From positions 1 to 60,382 of the forward strand of contig DYOA01000013.1 of the NCBI GenBank assembly GCA_020720785.1: a stretch of DNA of 60,382 nt, written 5' to 3'. Below are positions 46,111-55,144 of this stretch, one piece after another (the stretch's first letter is position 1; every line of letters begins with the position of its first letter). The notes beneath the pieces are model-generated. The model saw only the letters and a list, made by a program, of their open reading frames with translations. It ran no database searches and was not told the DNA's origin. This stretch comes from Leptospira biflexa. GTDB taxonomy: Bacteria; Spirochaetota; Leptospiria; Turneriellales; DYLW01. The position numbers were made by a program, and so were the translations under genes.

Positions 46111-47109
46111 TCAATGGATAAGTCCAGAAAGTGCGGAATCGGCTTTGGAGGTCGGTTTTTGCTTCAAGTACCCATAATAATCCAGGATTTCCTCATCGGT
46201 GTGTACCGCCGTCTTTTTTTCGATCGCTCTTTTTTCCATTATAGCATTCCACTTACCCATGGCCATAATGAGTGCCTTCCATACGGATATCCGAACGAGG
46301 AGCAGTTGCACAATGAGATAGAGAATATGACTGAATAATAATTTTCTGGAATGAATATTTTTCCATGTGAAAATAAATCGGTTCCGTAAAGAGATGACTT
46401 TCAGCCTCCTTGCTGAGGAAGTAGATTTGATAGTAAAACTATGGTCATGTTTGGCGACACATCGAGGTTCATAGTAAATTTTCCAGCCTCTCTTCAACGC
46501 CCGATAGCAGAGATCGGTCTCTTCAAATATGTAAGGGTTCATTGCTTCATCGAATCCATCCAATAATAATACTTTGCTTCTGTCAGCGAAAAAATATGCA
46601 CCCTGAACGGAAAAGGATGCGTACAACCCCTCGTTCGGATCATCAACATAATAATTTTCTGTTGTTCTCAGATTTCCTCTTTTCCAATATCCAATTTTGC
46701 CTCCATCCAATAACTTTCCAGTCCGGTATTGATAACCGGTTATAGTTACAGCAAATGTGTCGGCTTTGTTAAAATGGATAGAAAAGTATTGAAATATATT
46801 CTCCGATAATTCCACATCGGTGTTTAAAAAAAATAAAATATCGTTCTTTGCATTCTTTATCCCATCATTGCATGCTGCCGAAAAACCACCATTTTCTGAT
46901 CTGGCAACAACCCGGATATCCGGATAACCTTTCAAGATCTCCAGGCTGTCATCCTTGGAGGCGTCATCCACAACAATGATTTCCCACATGGAATCACATT
47001 GACGAACAGCTGCCATAACGGAGGGCAAAAATTTTGGTAATAAATCCTGTCCGTTGTAATTTGGGATAATAACGCTCAAACTTTTTGTGCAATACTTTTT
47101 CCTGTTCAT
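46111..47109 (-). CDS. Family 2 glycosyltransferase
   Basis: 332 residues. The GT-A core is present: SVIIPNYNGQDLL, WEIIVVDDASKDDSLEIL, NGGFSAACNDGIKNAKNDILFFLNTDVEL (the NTD serving as DxD), and a later acceptor-side FEETDLCYRALKRGW. The C-terminal region (about 255-290) has a hydrophobic helix that may touch the membrane. Rhamnosyl-type transferases look like this, but donor and acceptor are unknown. It is divergent from the next glycosyltransferase, with 105 bases between them. Confidence 0.88.
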   Translation of the reverse strand: MNRKKYCTKSLSVIIPNYNGQDLLPKFLPSVMAAVRQCDSMWEIIVVDDASKDDSLEILKGYPDIRVVARSENGGFSAACNDGIKNAKNDILFFLNTDVELSENIFQYFSIHFNKADTFAVTITGYQYRTGKLLDGGKIGYWKRGNLRTTENYYVDDPNEGLYASFSVQGAYFFADRSKVLLLDGFDEAMNPYIFEETDLCYRALKRGWKIYYEPRCVAKHDHSFTIKSTSSARRLKVISLRNRFIFTWKNIHSRKLLFSHILYLIVQLLLVRISVWKALIMAMGKWNAIMEKRAIEKKTAVHTDEEILDYYGYLKQKPTSKADSALSGLIH

Positions 47110-47179
47110 TGGTTCAAATTTAAATATTCATTATGACGTGAAGCATTTATTTAAATTAAAACTTGATGTTGTTAAAGGG

Positions 47180-47208
47180 TTGACACCCCACCCGGATTCC
47201 ATTATAAA
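47180..47208 (+). promoter_or_regulatory. Strong promoter predicting a leaderless transcript
   Basis: TTGACA (47180-47185), exactly 17 bases, TATAAA (47203-47208). Transcription would begin about seven bases later, at or next to the ATG at 47215. No ribosome site exists in front of that ATG, so the message is probably leaderless. Confidence 0.7.
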
Positions 47209-47214
47209 TAATAA

Positions 47215-48075
47215 ATGAAAGTCAGCGGTTTTTCCTTTATCAGAAACGGGATTCAATTTGATTATCCGTTTCTGGAAGCCATTCGTTCCATCCTACCGGT
47301 ATGTGATGAATTCATCGTGGTTGTGGGAGATTCTTCTGATGGCACCAGAGATGCTGTGGTAAAACTATCCGATCCCAAAATTAAAATCATTGATACGGTA
47401 TGGGATGAGAACCTTAGGGAAGGAGGACAAATTCTGGCACAACAAACGAATATTGCCATGGATCACATTACCGGAGACTGGGGATTTTATATCCAGGGCG
47501 ATGAAGTGGTGCACGAAAAGTATCTGGGCATAATCCGGGATTCCATGGAGCGTTACCAGAATCATCCGGAAGTGGACGGTCTCCTCTTCCATTACCGTCA
47601 TTTCTATGGTTCTTATGATTACGTGGGATCATCACGACGCTGGTACCGGAAGGAAATCCGGATAATCAGAAATGACAAATCCATTCGCTCATACAAAGAC
47701 GCCCAAGGTTTCCGGAAAAACGGGAATAAACTCAGGGTCAAGCAGATACCGGCCTGGGTGAATCACTATGGGTGGGTAAAAGATCCCCGGAGCCAGCAGG
47801 AAAAACAAAAATATTTCCACAAGCTCTGGCATGACGATTCCTGGGTGGAGCAAAGAGTAGCAAAGACCCAGACCTTTGATTATGAAGCCAATATTGATGT
47901 TCTGGAAAAATTCACGGAAACCCACCCGGAGGTTATGCATAAGCGCATAGCATTATCCAACTGGAATTTTTCTTATACACCCAAAAAACTGAAGTTGAAA
48001 GAAAGGATATCCGGTTTTATGGAAAAGCTGACCGGATACAGAATTGGGGAATATAAAAACTATAAAATTATTTAA
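47215..48075 (+). CDS. Family 2-like glycosyltransferase
   Basis: 286 residues. GT-A features: FSFIRNGIQFDYPFLEAIRSILPVCDEFIVVVGDSSDGT at the start and a metal-binding GDWGFYIQGDEV near 88-97. The rest is basic and rich in Trp and Tyr (RRWYRKEIRII). It is similar to waaE/KdtX-type transferases of LPS cores only in outline. Two bases separate its stop from the atpZ start. It is probably a surface-glycan enzyme. Confidence 0.78.
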   Translation: MKVSGFSFIRNGIQFDYPFLEAIRSILPVCDEFIVVVGDSSDGTRDAVVKLSDPKIKIIDTVWDENLREGGQILAQQTNIAMDHITGDWGFYIQGDEVVHEKYLGIIRDSMERYQNHPEVDGLLFHYRHFYGSYDYVGSSRRWYRKEIRIIRNDKSIRSYKDAQGFRKNGNKLRVKQIPAWVNHYGWVKDPRSQQEKQKYFHKLWHDDSWVEQRVAKTQTFDYEANIDVLEKFTETHPEVMHKRIALSNWNFSYTPKKLKLKERISGFMEKLTGYRIGEYKNYKII

Positions 48076-48076
48076 C

Positions 48077-48370
48077 ATGCTGACCCCGGAAGAAAAAGCA
48101 GATTATAAAAAATCCTTTCAGGAATTGAAAAATACTGAAATGAAAATGATCAATCCAACAAATGAGAAAAAGAAAAAAGGGACAGTAACCATGACCATTC
48201 ATCTGGGAATGGAATTTGGGATCACCCTCTTTCTGTTTTTATGGCTTGGGAAAAAAGCGGATGAATACATGGGTATTTCTCCCTGGCTTTTCTTTCTGTT
48301 TGGGTTAATGGGGTTTTTTACAGCCCTCTACCGGCTCATTAAATCTGCCGGGAGACTTTCCCGTGATTGA
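48077..48370 (+). CDS. atpZ: AtpZ/AtpI-like F1F0-ATPase accessory membrane protein
   Basis: 97 residues from ATG 48077. A charged N-terminus with a KEKKKK-like patch precedes two membrane helices: MEFGITLFLFLWLGKKADEYMG and ISPWLFFLFGLMGFFTALYRLIK. The spacing and the G-K-x-x-D motif are typical of AtpZ. Members assist ATP synthase assembly or Mg/Ca entry. No other atp gene is in the window. It overlaps the ispE start by eight bases. Confidence 0.7.
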   Translation: MLTPEEKADYKKSFQELKNTEMKMINPTNEKKKKGTVTMTIHLGMEFGITLFLFLWLGKKADEYMGISPWLFFLFGLMGFFTALYRLIKSAGRLSRD

Positions 48371-49403
48371 AAAGGTATCCATTTCATCCCCGGCAAAAAT
48401 TAATCTGGGGCTAATAATACCTTTCAAATATGAAAACGGATTCCATCACATTGTTTCCCTATTTGTCCCCATCCCGTTTTATGATCATCTGGAAATAAAT
48501 TTTTTGCCGGAAGAGTGCTATGAGCTTACCTGGGAAAGCACCTTGGATGAAAAGTTTAAATCAGGGATGCAGTCTGCCTTTGACCAGCCGGAGAAAAATC
48601 TTTTGATAAAAACATGGACATGGTTTAAAGAATGGTCACGGGAAAATGACCCCGGGTTCTGGCATAAGTATATCCGGAACTATCCCGGAATCCGTATTCA
48701 TATCCAAAAATCCATTCCCTCGCCCTCCGGCCTTGGTGGGGGCAGCAGTAATGCAGCATCCCTTCTCCGGGCAATCTATGCGGCATTTCCGGAAAATCAT
48801 TTTTATAAAGATGAAAAATATCAATTAAAATTCAACACTGACGTTCTGAAATTAGGAGCAGATATCCCCTTTTTTCTGGGGGATTCTCCCGCTCTCATTT
48901 CCGGAATCGGGGAAATCTTTTCCCGCCACCCCGGCATTTCTGTTCATGGAATCCTGGGTATTCCCCCCTTTGGCTTTGCCACATCCCGTATGTATTCTAA
49001 TCTAAAAAAGGCTTTACAATCTGCCCACGATAAAAAAAATTCCCTAAGCATTATTCACAGGGATTTTGCGGATTTAATTGAATACATGACCAATGGGATG
49101 GCGTTACAAAAACGGGAAGCCTCACCTCTTCTGCAAAAAAGGGGAGAGTATATTTGGCTGGAAAATGAATTCTGGGATGCTGGCATGAGTTTATTTCCGG
49201 ATATGTCCGGAATTCTCCAGGTGGCTGTCCGGACAATGGCCGATTGTTTTGCCCAGGAAAAAATAATTCCATTGATCAGTATGAGTGGTTCGGGATCATC
49301 CATTTTCTGTATTATCCGTAACGCAGAGGGTGCTCAAGCCGCTATCAGTATTCAAAAAAAGCTGAAAATATTAATTCCGGATTTTATGTGGATTAGCTAT
49401 TAA
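48363..49403 (+). CDS. ispE: 4-diphosphocytidyl-2-C-methyl-D-erythritol kinase
   Basis: 346 residues, longer than the usual ~290-310. A GHMP kinase of the MEP isoprenoid pathway. Seen: SSPAKINLGL (catalytic Lys), the glycine-rich ATP loop SPSGLGGGSSNAAS near 119-132, GADIPFFLG with the catalytic Asp near 166, and the C-terminal MSGSGSSIFC. It starts with GTG inside atpZ. The gene ends one base before the tRNA. An extra segment (about 65-100) accounts for the length. Confidence 0.93.
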   Translation: MIEKVSISSPAKINLGLIIPFKYENGFHHIVSLFVPIPFYDHLEINFLPEECYELTWESTLDEKFKSGMQSAFDQPEKNLLIKTWTWFKEWSRENDPGFWHKYIRNYPGIRIHIQKSIPSPSGLGGGSSNAASLLRAIYAAFPENHFYKDEKYQLKFNTDVLKLGADIPFFLGDSPALISGIGEIFSRHPGISVHGILGIPPFGFATSRMYSNLKKALQSAHDKKNSLSIIHRDFADLIEYMTNGMALQKREASPLLQKRGEYIWLENEFWDAGMSLFPDMSGILQVAVRTMADCFAQEKIIPLISMSGSGSSIFCIIRNAEGAQAAISIQKKLKILIPDFMWISY

Positions 49404-49404
49404 T

Positions 49405-49476
49405 AGGGCTGTCGCCAAGTGGTAAGGCACTGGGTTTTGGTCTCAGCATCCGTGGGTTCGAATCCTACCAGCCCTG
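49405..49476 (+). tRNA. tRNA-Gln (anticodon TTG)
   Basis: 72 bases. Acceptor AGGGCTG (49405-49411) pairs perfectly with CAGCCCT (49469-49475). The D arm is GCC...GGTAAGGC, the anticodon loop GTTTTGGT reads TTG, and the T arm GTGGGTTCGAATCCTAC is standard. CCA is not encoded; the discriminator is G49476. It begins just after the ispE stop and ends 14 bases before glmU, so it is embedded in a protein operon and must be cut out of the transcript. Confidence 0.96.
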
Positions 49477-49490
49477 CATTCCTTTCTACC

Positions 49491-50243
49491 ATGGAACGAT
49501 ACGTAGTAATATTAGCCGCCGGCAAGGGTACGCGCATGAAAAGCGAAATGCCCAAAGTGTTGCATACCCTGAAAGGTAAGGCAATGGTGCATTACGTTTT
49601 GGATTCTCTGAACGAATTGGGTATAAAAAAGGTAGTTATTGTCATTGGATTTAAAAAGGAAATGGTAATGGAAAGTGTTAACCAGTGGAAATCCAATGCA
49701 AACCCGGATTTCCCCATAGAGTTTGCCGAACAACCTCTTATGAGGGGAACAGGAGAAGCTGTGATGGTGACGGAGCCATTTTTTACAGATCATCATGGGT
49801 CCTTGGCCATTCTTCTGGGAGATGTTCCCCTGATTCGGAAGGAAACCATTCTTTCGTTTTTTGAGGTAGCCCAGTCCAACCCCCGGATTCCGATTGTGGT
49901 ATCGATGAAGCTGGATAATCCAACGGGATATGGCAGGATTCTCCGTGATTCCGATCATTCTGTGCGAAGCATTGTGGAAGAGAAAGACGCATCGGATAGC
50001 CAGAAGAAAATCACGGAAGTAAACACAGGCATTTTTGTGCTCCCCATCCCCCAGGTCTGGGAACATCTGCATTCCATTGAAAGCAATAATTCCCAGAAAG
50101 AATATTATTTGACAGATATCATTGAAATTTATGGAAAACGGCATTTGCCGTTTCATGCGGTGCAAAAGGAAAATCCTCTGGAATTCACCGGAATTAATTC
50201 CAGAGAGCAGTTGGAAGAAATAGAGAGGGAAATTTATGGATAA
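49491..50243 (+). CDS. glmU: GlmU-like nucleotidyltransferase, single domain
   Basis: 250 residues from ATG 49491, right after the tRNA. It is a UDP-GlcNAc pyrophosphorylase-type domain: [18 protein letters not shown] at the start, [13 protein letters not shown] near 105, GYGRILRD near 145 and NTGIFVLP near 175. The left-handed beta-helix acetyltransferase domain of ordinary bifunctional GlmU is absent; the frame ends at 250. Acetylation of glucosamine-1-phosphate must come from another protein, or the substrate differs. It overlaps prs by eight bases. Confidence 0.88.
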   Translation: MERYVVILAAGKGTRMKSEMPKVLHTLKGKAMVHYVLDSLNELGIKKVVIVIGFKKEMVMESVNQWKSNANPDFPIEFAEQPLMRGTGEAVMVTEPFFTDHHGSLAILLGDVPLIRKETILSFFEVAQSNPRIPIVVSMKLDNPTGYGRILRDSDHSVRSIVEEKDASDSQKKITEVNTGIFVLPIPQVWEHLHSIESNNSQKEYYLTDIIEIYGKRHLPFHAVQKENPLEFTGINSREQLEEIEREIYG

Positions 50244-51198
50244 TGGCATACTGAAGATATTTTCCGGAAGTTCCAACCCCGCTCTCACCAGAGAAATCTG
50301 CAATTATATTGGTCTTGCTCCGGGGGAAATTGAGTTGAAGTCCTTTTCCGATGGAGAGAAATCTGTTAAAATATCGGAAAATGTTCGAGGGGCGGATGTC
50401 TTTGTTATACAAGCCACCAGCAATCCCGCCAATGAATACATTATAGAACTGATGCTGATTCTGGATGCATTACGCAGAGCTTCTGCCCAGAGAATTACTG
50501 TGGTGATGCCGTACTACGGTTACGGCCGCCAGGACAGGAAGGTGGAACCACGGGTTCCCATTTCCGCCAAGGTGATAGCAAAAATGGTGGAAACCGTGGG
50601 TGCGGACCGGGTTCTTGCCATGGATCTGCATGCTGACCAGATACAGGGTTTTTTTGATATTCCGGTGGATCATTTATTTGCCGCAACGGTTTTAATTAAT
50701 TATTTTATGGAACTCAAGATGGAAAATCTGGTGATTGTTTCTCCGGATTCCGGTGGTGCAGAAAGAGCTCGGTTTTTTGCAAAATATCTGAATGCGGAAT
50801 TGGCCATTATTGATAAAAGACGGGAAAGAGCCAATGAATCAGAAGTGATGCATATTATTGGAGATGTCAATGGTAAGGATTGTATCATCATTGATGATAT
50901 GATTGATACGGCCGGTACCATCGTGAATGGTGCCAACGCTTTGGTAAAAGCAGGTGCTTCCAGGGTCCTGGCAGCGGCCTCCCATGGGGTGTTATCGGGG
51001 CCGGCCATTGAAAGGCTTAAGAATTCCAAAATTGAACAGATTGTTTTGACAAATTCCATCCATCTGCCGGATGAGAAAAAACTGCCCAATATGAAAATAT
51101 TATCCGTGGCATCGCTGATTGGGGATGCAATTCAGTATATTCATAATGAGATGTCCGTGAGTACCTTGTTTTTGAAAAAAATAAAAAAGAATGATTAG
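50236..51198 (+). CDS. prs: Ribose-phosphate pyrophosphokinase (PRPP synthetase)
   Basis: 320 residues. It makes PRPP from ribose-5-phosphate and ATP for nucleotides, His and Trp. Seen: [27 protein letters not shown], the flexible loop YGYGRQDRK, metal-binding [11 protein letters not shown] near 130, and the PRPP loop [14 protein letters not shown] near 215. Class I length and motifs are all intact. Confidence 0.97.
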   Translation: MDNGILKIFSGSSNPALTREICNYIGLAPGEIELKSFSDGEKSVKISENVRGADVFVIQATSNPANEYIIELMLILDALRRASAQRITVVMPYYGYGRQDRKVEPRVPISAKVIAKMVETVGADRVLAMDLHADQIQGFFDIPVDHLFAATVLINYFMELKMENLVIVSPDSGGAERARFFAKYLNAELAIIDKRRERANESEVMHIIGDVNGKDCIIIDDMIDTAGTIVNGANALVKAGASRVLAAASHGVLSGPAIERLKNSKIEQIVLTNSIHLPDEKKLPNMKILSVASLIGDAIQYIHNEMSVSTLFLKKIKKND

Positions 51199-51233
51199 AT
51201 AAGATCATCAAACCACCAGAAAAGGAGATTAAC

Positions 51234-51839
51234 ATGCCAGATATAGTTATTACCGCCGAGGAAAGACAAGCAAACGAAAACGCTTCCCAATTAAGAAAAA
51301 ATGGATGGATACCCTCTGTCATTTCCAGCCATGGAAAAACCACTAATATCAAGGTGAATGCAAAGCAAATGCATGATTTATTTTCTCACGGAATCAGCGA
51401 ATCCATGCTGATTGATGTGGAGTATGGTGGCAAAAAAGAAACTGCCTTTATCAAGGATTACCAGATACATCCGGTGAATGATTCCCTTTTGCATGTGGAT
51501 TTTTTCCGTATTACTTATGGAGAAAAAATTCGTACTAACATTCCATTAGTCTTGGTGGGAAAAGCTGCGGGTATTAAAGAAGGTGGGGTACTGGAAATCT
51601 TTCTGCATGAATTGGAAATTGAGACATTCCCCCGATTTTTAAAACCTCAGCTGGACATTGATATTTCTGCATTGAAAATTGGCGATACGGTATTTGTGGC
51701 AGACATTGAGCTTCCTCCGGAAACAAAGGTTTTAAACGAGGGAAACCCCATTATTTGCCAGATTTCGGTTCCAGCCAGAATGACCAGCGAAGGATATGAA
51801 GAAACGACCGCAGAAGAGAAAAAAGATACCAAAGATTAA
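51234..51839 (+). CDS. rplY: 50S ribosomal protein L25 / CTC type
   Basis: 201 residues. The N-terminal L25 5S-rRNA-binding fold (about 1-95, with LRKNGWIPSVISS and HVDFFRI) is followed by the CTC domain (about 96-185). The end is an acidic Glu/Asp/Lys tail. AAAAGGAG precedes the ATG. The gene keeps the common prs-rplY-pth order. Confidence 0.93.
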   Translation: MPDIVITAEERQANENASQLRKNGWIPSVISSHGKTTNIKVNAKQMHDLFSHGISESMLIDVEYGGKKETAFIKDYQIHPVNDSLLHVDFFRITYGEKIRTNIPLVLVGKAAGIKEGGVLEIFLHELEIETFPRFLKPQLDIDISALKIGDTVFVADIELPPETKVLNEGNPIICQISVPARMTSEGYEETTAEEKKDTKD

Positions 51840-51845
51840 TCTTTT

Positions 51846-52442
51846 ATGAAATTAATTATCGGCCTTGGAAATCCCGGCGACAGATATATGAATAACCGCC
51901 GGAACATCGGCTTTAAAGTAGTGGATGTTCTGGCGAATAACACAAATATTCAAATAAAAACAAAAAAGAAAAAGTCTTTGCTCGGTCAAGGCATGTTTGA
52001 AGAGCACGAAATTGTCCTGTTGAAACCCCAGACTTTTATTTACCTGAGCGGGGAGGCTGTTCTTTATATTGCTTCATTTTTAAAAGTACCTGTAAATAAG
52101 ATAATTGTCATACACGATGATTATACATTAAAATACGGGGATGTTCGGGTGGCCAGGGGTCCATTGGAAATACCGGAGCATGTGGGAATCCAATCCATTG
52201 CCACCGGATTAAAATCGGATAAGTTTGTCCGCATACGGGTGGGAGTGGGGCCGGTTCCAACAGCGTCGGAAACCCCGGAAAAGCAGGAGATTGAAAGCTA
52301 CATGCTTTCTGACTTCACGCTTGGAGAAAACATGGAAATTATTGATGTGATCAACCATGCAGAGGCGGCTCTCCGTTCCATTCTAACCCAGGATATTGAA
52401 GATGTACTTTCCAAGTATCGATTGGGAGCTCCTCTCAAGTAA
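51846..52442 (+). CDS. pth: Peptidyl-tRNA hydrolase family protein lacking key catalytic residues
   Basis: 198 residues with the Pth fold and position, six bases after rplY. Conserved: LIIGLGNPGDRY (Asn9 = E. coli N10), LKPQTF, VIHDDYTL (Asp91 = D93), and IRVGVGP. But the catalytic His20 is Arg19 (NRRNIG for RHNAG), Asn68 is Tyr66 (FIYLSG for FMNLSG) and Asn114 is Val113 (PEHVG for GGHNG). The enzyme should thus be inactive or work differently. It may bind peptidyl-tRNA or ribosomes without hydrolysis. A second hydrolase should exist elsewhere. Confidence 0.85.
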   Translation: MKLIIGLGNPGDRYMNNRRNIGFKVVDVLANNTNIQIKTKKKKSLLGQGMFEEHEIVLLKPQTFIYLSGEAVLYIASFLKVPVNKIIVIHDDYTLKYGDVRVARGPLEIPEHVGIQSIATGLKSDKFVRIRVGVGPVPTASETPEKQEIESYMLSDFTLGENMEIIDVINHAEAALRSILTQDIEDVLSKYRLGAPLK

Positions 52443-53652
52443 ACTTTCCATAACGGATCAAAAACTTTCTTTTATTGATTCTAATCGTTGGTTTTTGTCC
52501 TTTTCTGGTGGTGCCGATTCCGTTATGGTATTGTTTTTTCTTGTTGCTTATCATCAGAAAATAAATAAACTCCGTCATCTGGAAATATTTTTTCTGGACC
52601 ATGAGGATCAGACGGATTCAGCAATGGGGGAAAGAATGCGTATAATTCACTCCCTGCTGGATTTGGTGAAAGGCATTCAAAATCTTACTGTTAATTTTTC
52701 CCATCACAAACTCAATGTAAAAGCCATCTCGGCCAGATATAAAAACAGCTTTGAATACACTGCATCCCGCCTTCGGCAGAAAATCAGGGAACGTTATCAT
52801 CGGCAATATCCGGATACCGTTTTCTTTACTGGTCATAATTTAAGCGATTGGCTGGAAACGGTTATCCTGAGGATGAACAGGGGTACATATCCGGAAAATC
52901 TCCGACCTCTGGATTTCATTCAATCCCCCTGCTCTGCCATCCATTGCCATCCACTTTATCTGTCTACAAGGAAAGAGGTGCGTTCATTTCTGGATTCACA
53001 CGGAATTTCTTATTGGGATGATCCCCAGAATCAGAATTTAATTTACGCCAGAAATCGTGTACGGGAGAAAATCGGGATTGATAACAAAGAGGGGTTCAGA
53101 ATTACGGCACTGAATTTTCTCCGCCAATTTCCACATCCGGAAATTATGGAACATCATAGGAAAATGAAAGCCCAGGTGATAGTTGCACATAGAGAAATCC
53201 GGATTCCAACGATGGCATTGGACCATTCATCAGAGGAGGAAAAATTATTCATAGTTAACAACACATTCCGTTGCTTGGGGTTATACCCGCTTTCCTCTCA
53301 CATCAGAACGGCAATGAAAAGTCATCCTTTTTTTTATGGTCCTTATTCCATGGAAATAGAAAACTGGAACCAGACACTGTACTACACGTTTCGCCGGGGA
53401 AGGAAACAAATATTCCCATTGCAGGTAAAAGAAAATTTTATCTCCGGTACAGACATAACAAAACATCATTATATCCACTTAATGTATGGCAGGAAAAAAA
53501 TTTCCAAAATATTCAGCGAAAAAAGACTTTCCCAAAGACAACGGGGAAACCTTCTGATGGAATATAATCCGGATGATCCAAGGGAAATCCTGAGCGTAAT
53601 GCTGAATATCTTTGGCTTGAAAGACTATTTTTCCACAACAAAACCTAATTGA
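52402..53652 (+). CDS. tilS: tRNA(Ile)-lysidine synthase
   Basis: 416 residues from ATG 52402, overlapping pth by 41 bases; no later start fits the PP-loop. The N-type ATP pyrophosphatase motif FSGGADSVM lies near 36, HDEDQTD near 70, and TGHNLSDWLETVILRMNRGT near 142. It converts C34 of tRNA-Ile2 to lysidine, so that AUA is read. The C-terminal half (about 215-410) is weakly conserved. It ends in the convergent HEAT gene, overlapping by eight bases. Confidence 0.88.
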   Translation: MYFPSIDWELLSSKLSITDQKLSFIDSNRWFLSFSGGADSVMVLFFLVAYHQKINKLRHLEIFFLDHEDQTDSAMGERMRIIHSLLDLVKGIQNLTVNFSHHKLNVKAISARYKNSFEYTASRLRQKIRERYHRQYPDTVFFTGHNLSDWLETVILRMNRGTYPENLRPLDFIQSPCSAIHCHPLYLSTRKEVRSFLDSHGISYWDDPQNQNLIYARNRVREKIGIDNKEGFRITALNFLRQFPHPEIMEHHRKMKAQVIVAHREIRIPTMALDHSSEEEKLFIVNNTFRCLGLYPLSSHIRTAMKSHPFFYGPYSMEIENWNQTLYYTFRRGRKQIFPLQVKENFISGTDITKHHYIHLMYGRKKISKIFSEKRLSQRQRGNLLMEYNPDDPREILSVMLNIFGLKDYFSTTKPN

Positions 53653-55084
53653 GATGGGATTTCATCTGGAATACTACGGTTTTTTTAATGTTATGGAGCA
53701 GTAAACCCGGTATGACAGAATCGGTGATATTATACAAAGCCCATACTTGGGATCTGGAATTAATTTTTTTTACCGCCCACAGAGCCGCATAGCGAACCAT
53801 TGGTGATTCTTGCTCATCTCTTAGTATATCCACCAGAGAGGGAACCTTATTTCCGTCTGAAATTTTCCCCAGGGCAGCCAATGCCTCTGCTTTTTCCATG
53901 GGTGCCAAATCCGGATATCGTTTCCAAATTTCCGCTTCCGCTGCTTTATAACCGGTTTCCCCCACACAGTAGAGAGTCCATACCAGGATAGAAGGATTCT
54001 TCTCATTTATAATAAGTTCTTTCAATGTCTGGCCAATTCCATAGGATTTATAGAATAATAGTGCCTGGATTTCCATAATTTTTAACTCATCCAGAGTTTC
54101 AAATTCAATCTGTCTGGAAATATCTACAGCGGCAATTTTATTGTTAAAGACATACAAACCCCGGATGGCTGCTTTTCTTACATCCGGATGTGGATCAAAA
54201 ACCATTTTTTTCATTGGGTAAAACGCATTCTGCACTTTATATTTTGTCAGAACATCAATTGCCTTGACCCGGATTTCCGGGTTGTTATCATCTGTCATAA
54301 TACGGATAAATGGTGTTAAGGCCTCAGAACGCTTCATTTCATCCAATGTCCGGATTGCATAAAAACGAACAGACTTATTCTCATCATCCAGCAGTTCCAG
54401 TAAAATTTTTACGGCTCGTTCATCATGAATATAATAAAGGGCATCAATTGCATAGATTTTTTCCAGCGGATTTTTGGACTGGAGCATTTCCAGTAAAATA
54501 GAAACAATGCGGTCATCCTTTAATTCTGCATAGGTTAAATATGCCGCTTTTCTCACTTCAGTAAACGGAAACACAATAAAAGGCATAATTTTATACGTGG
54601 AATCTCCCCAGTGGTAGAGGCGGATTATTTCCATTAAACCGGTAATTAAATCCCCATCATCCATTAAAATTCCTGTGTCATCCCCCACGCTATCCAGCTC
54701 TGAGTAAACTGCATTTTTTAAAAAAGAGGAATCCCAACCCAGAATGGCAAACAACCTGGATTCAAAATATGCTTTCTTATCTTCTGATTTATGATAATTT
54801 TCTTCTTTGAGTATTGCTACAACAAGTTTCAATATGTGAGTCCGGAGAGAGGATTTCTTTTCTTTTTGCATTATATGGTATAATGAATTCTGGTATCGGA
54901 TGGTTAATTCAGGATATGTCTGGATAATCCGGATTATTTTTTCCTGGTTGTCACCGGAAATGGCTTCTTCCATTTTAGCAGTCTGCTCTTTGACGGCATC
55001 CGGGTTCTCCTGTGAAAGAATAATGGTATATCCGGTAAACATCAGAAACAGAATCCACAATTTTTTTCCGGAAATGGCTTGCAT
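53645..55084 (-). CDS. Secreted HEAT-repeat protein
   Basis: 479 residues. A signal peptide (KKLWILFLMFTGYTIILS) is followed by a helical body. From about 160 to 450 there is a run of HEAT/PBS-lyase-type repeats, for example ILLELLDDENKSVRFYAIRTLDEM and MVFDPHPDVRKAAIRGLYVF. These give a superhelical binding surface without an active site. Likely periplasmic scaffold; partner unknown. The three-gene set of plain unknowns further downstream is on the other strand. Confidence 0.8.
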   Translation of the reverse strand: MQAISGKKLWILFLMFTGYTIILSQENPDAVKEQTAKMEEAISGDNQEKIIRIIQTYPELTIRYQNSLYHIMQKEKKSSLRTHILKLVVAILKEENYHKSEDKKAYFESRLFAILGWDSSFLKNAVYSELDSVGDDTGILMDDGDLITGLMEIIRLYHWGDSTYKIMPFIVFPFTEVRKAAYLTYAELKDDRIVSILLEMLQSKNPLEKIYAIDALYYIHDERAVKILLELLDDENKSVRFYAIRTLDEMKRSEALTPFIRIMTDDNNPEIRVKAIDVLTKYKVQNAFYPMKKMVFDPHPDVRKAAIRGLYVFNNKIAAVDISRQIEFETLDELKIMEIQALLFYKSYGIGQTLKELIINEKNPSILVWTLYCVGETGYKAAEAEIWKRYPDLAPMEKAEALAALGKISDGNKVPSLVDILRDEQESPMVRYAALWAVKKINSRSQVWALYNITDSVIPGLLLHNIKKTVVFQMKSHLN

Positions 55085-55117
55085 CTGCTATTATTTTTTT
55101 GGGAAACCGGTAAACAA

Positions 55118-55143
55118 TAAAAAAAAACGGGGGTTTCCCCCCG
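55118..55143 (-). terminator. Rho-independent terminator of the flagellin genes
   Basis: On the minus strand, CGGGGG - GAAA loop - CCCCCG followed by nine Ts (plus-strand As 55119-55127). It begins one base after the flagellin stop. Confidence 0.92.
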
Positions 55144-55144
55144 A

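Noticed and set aside
49512..50303. Minus-strand frame of 263 codons
   Set aside because: It is antisense to glmU and prs, whose motifs are certain.
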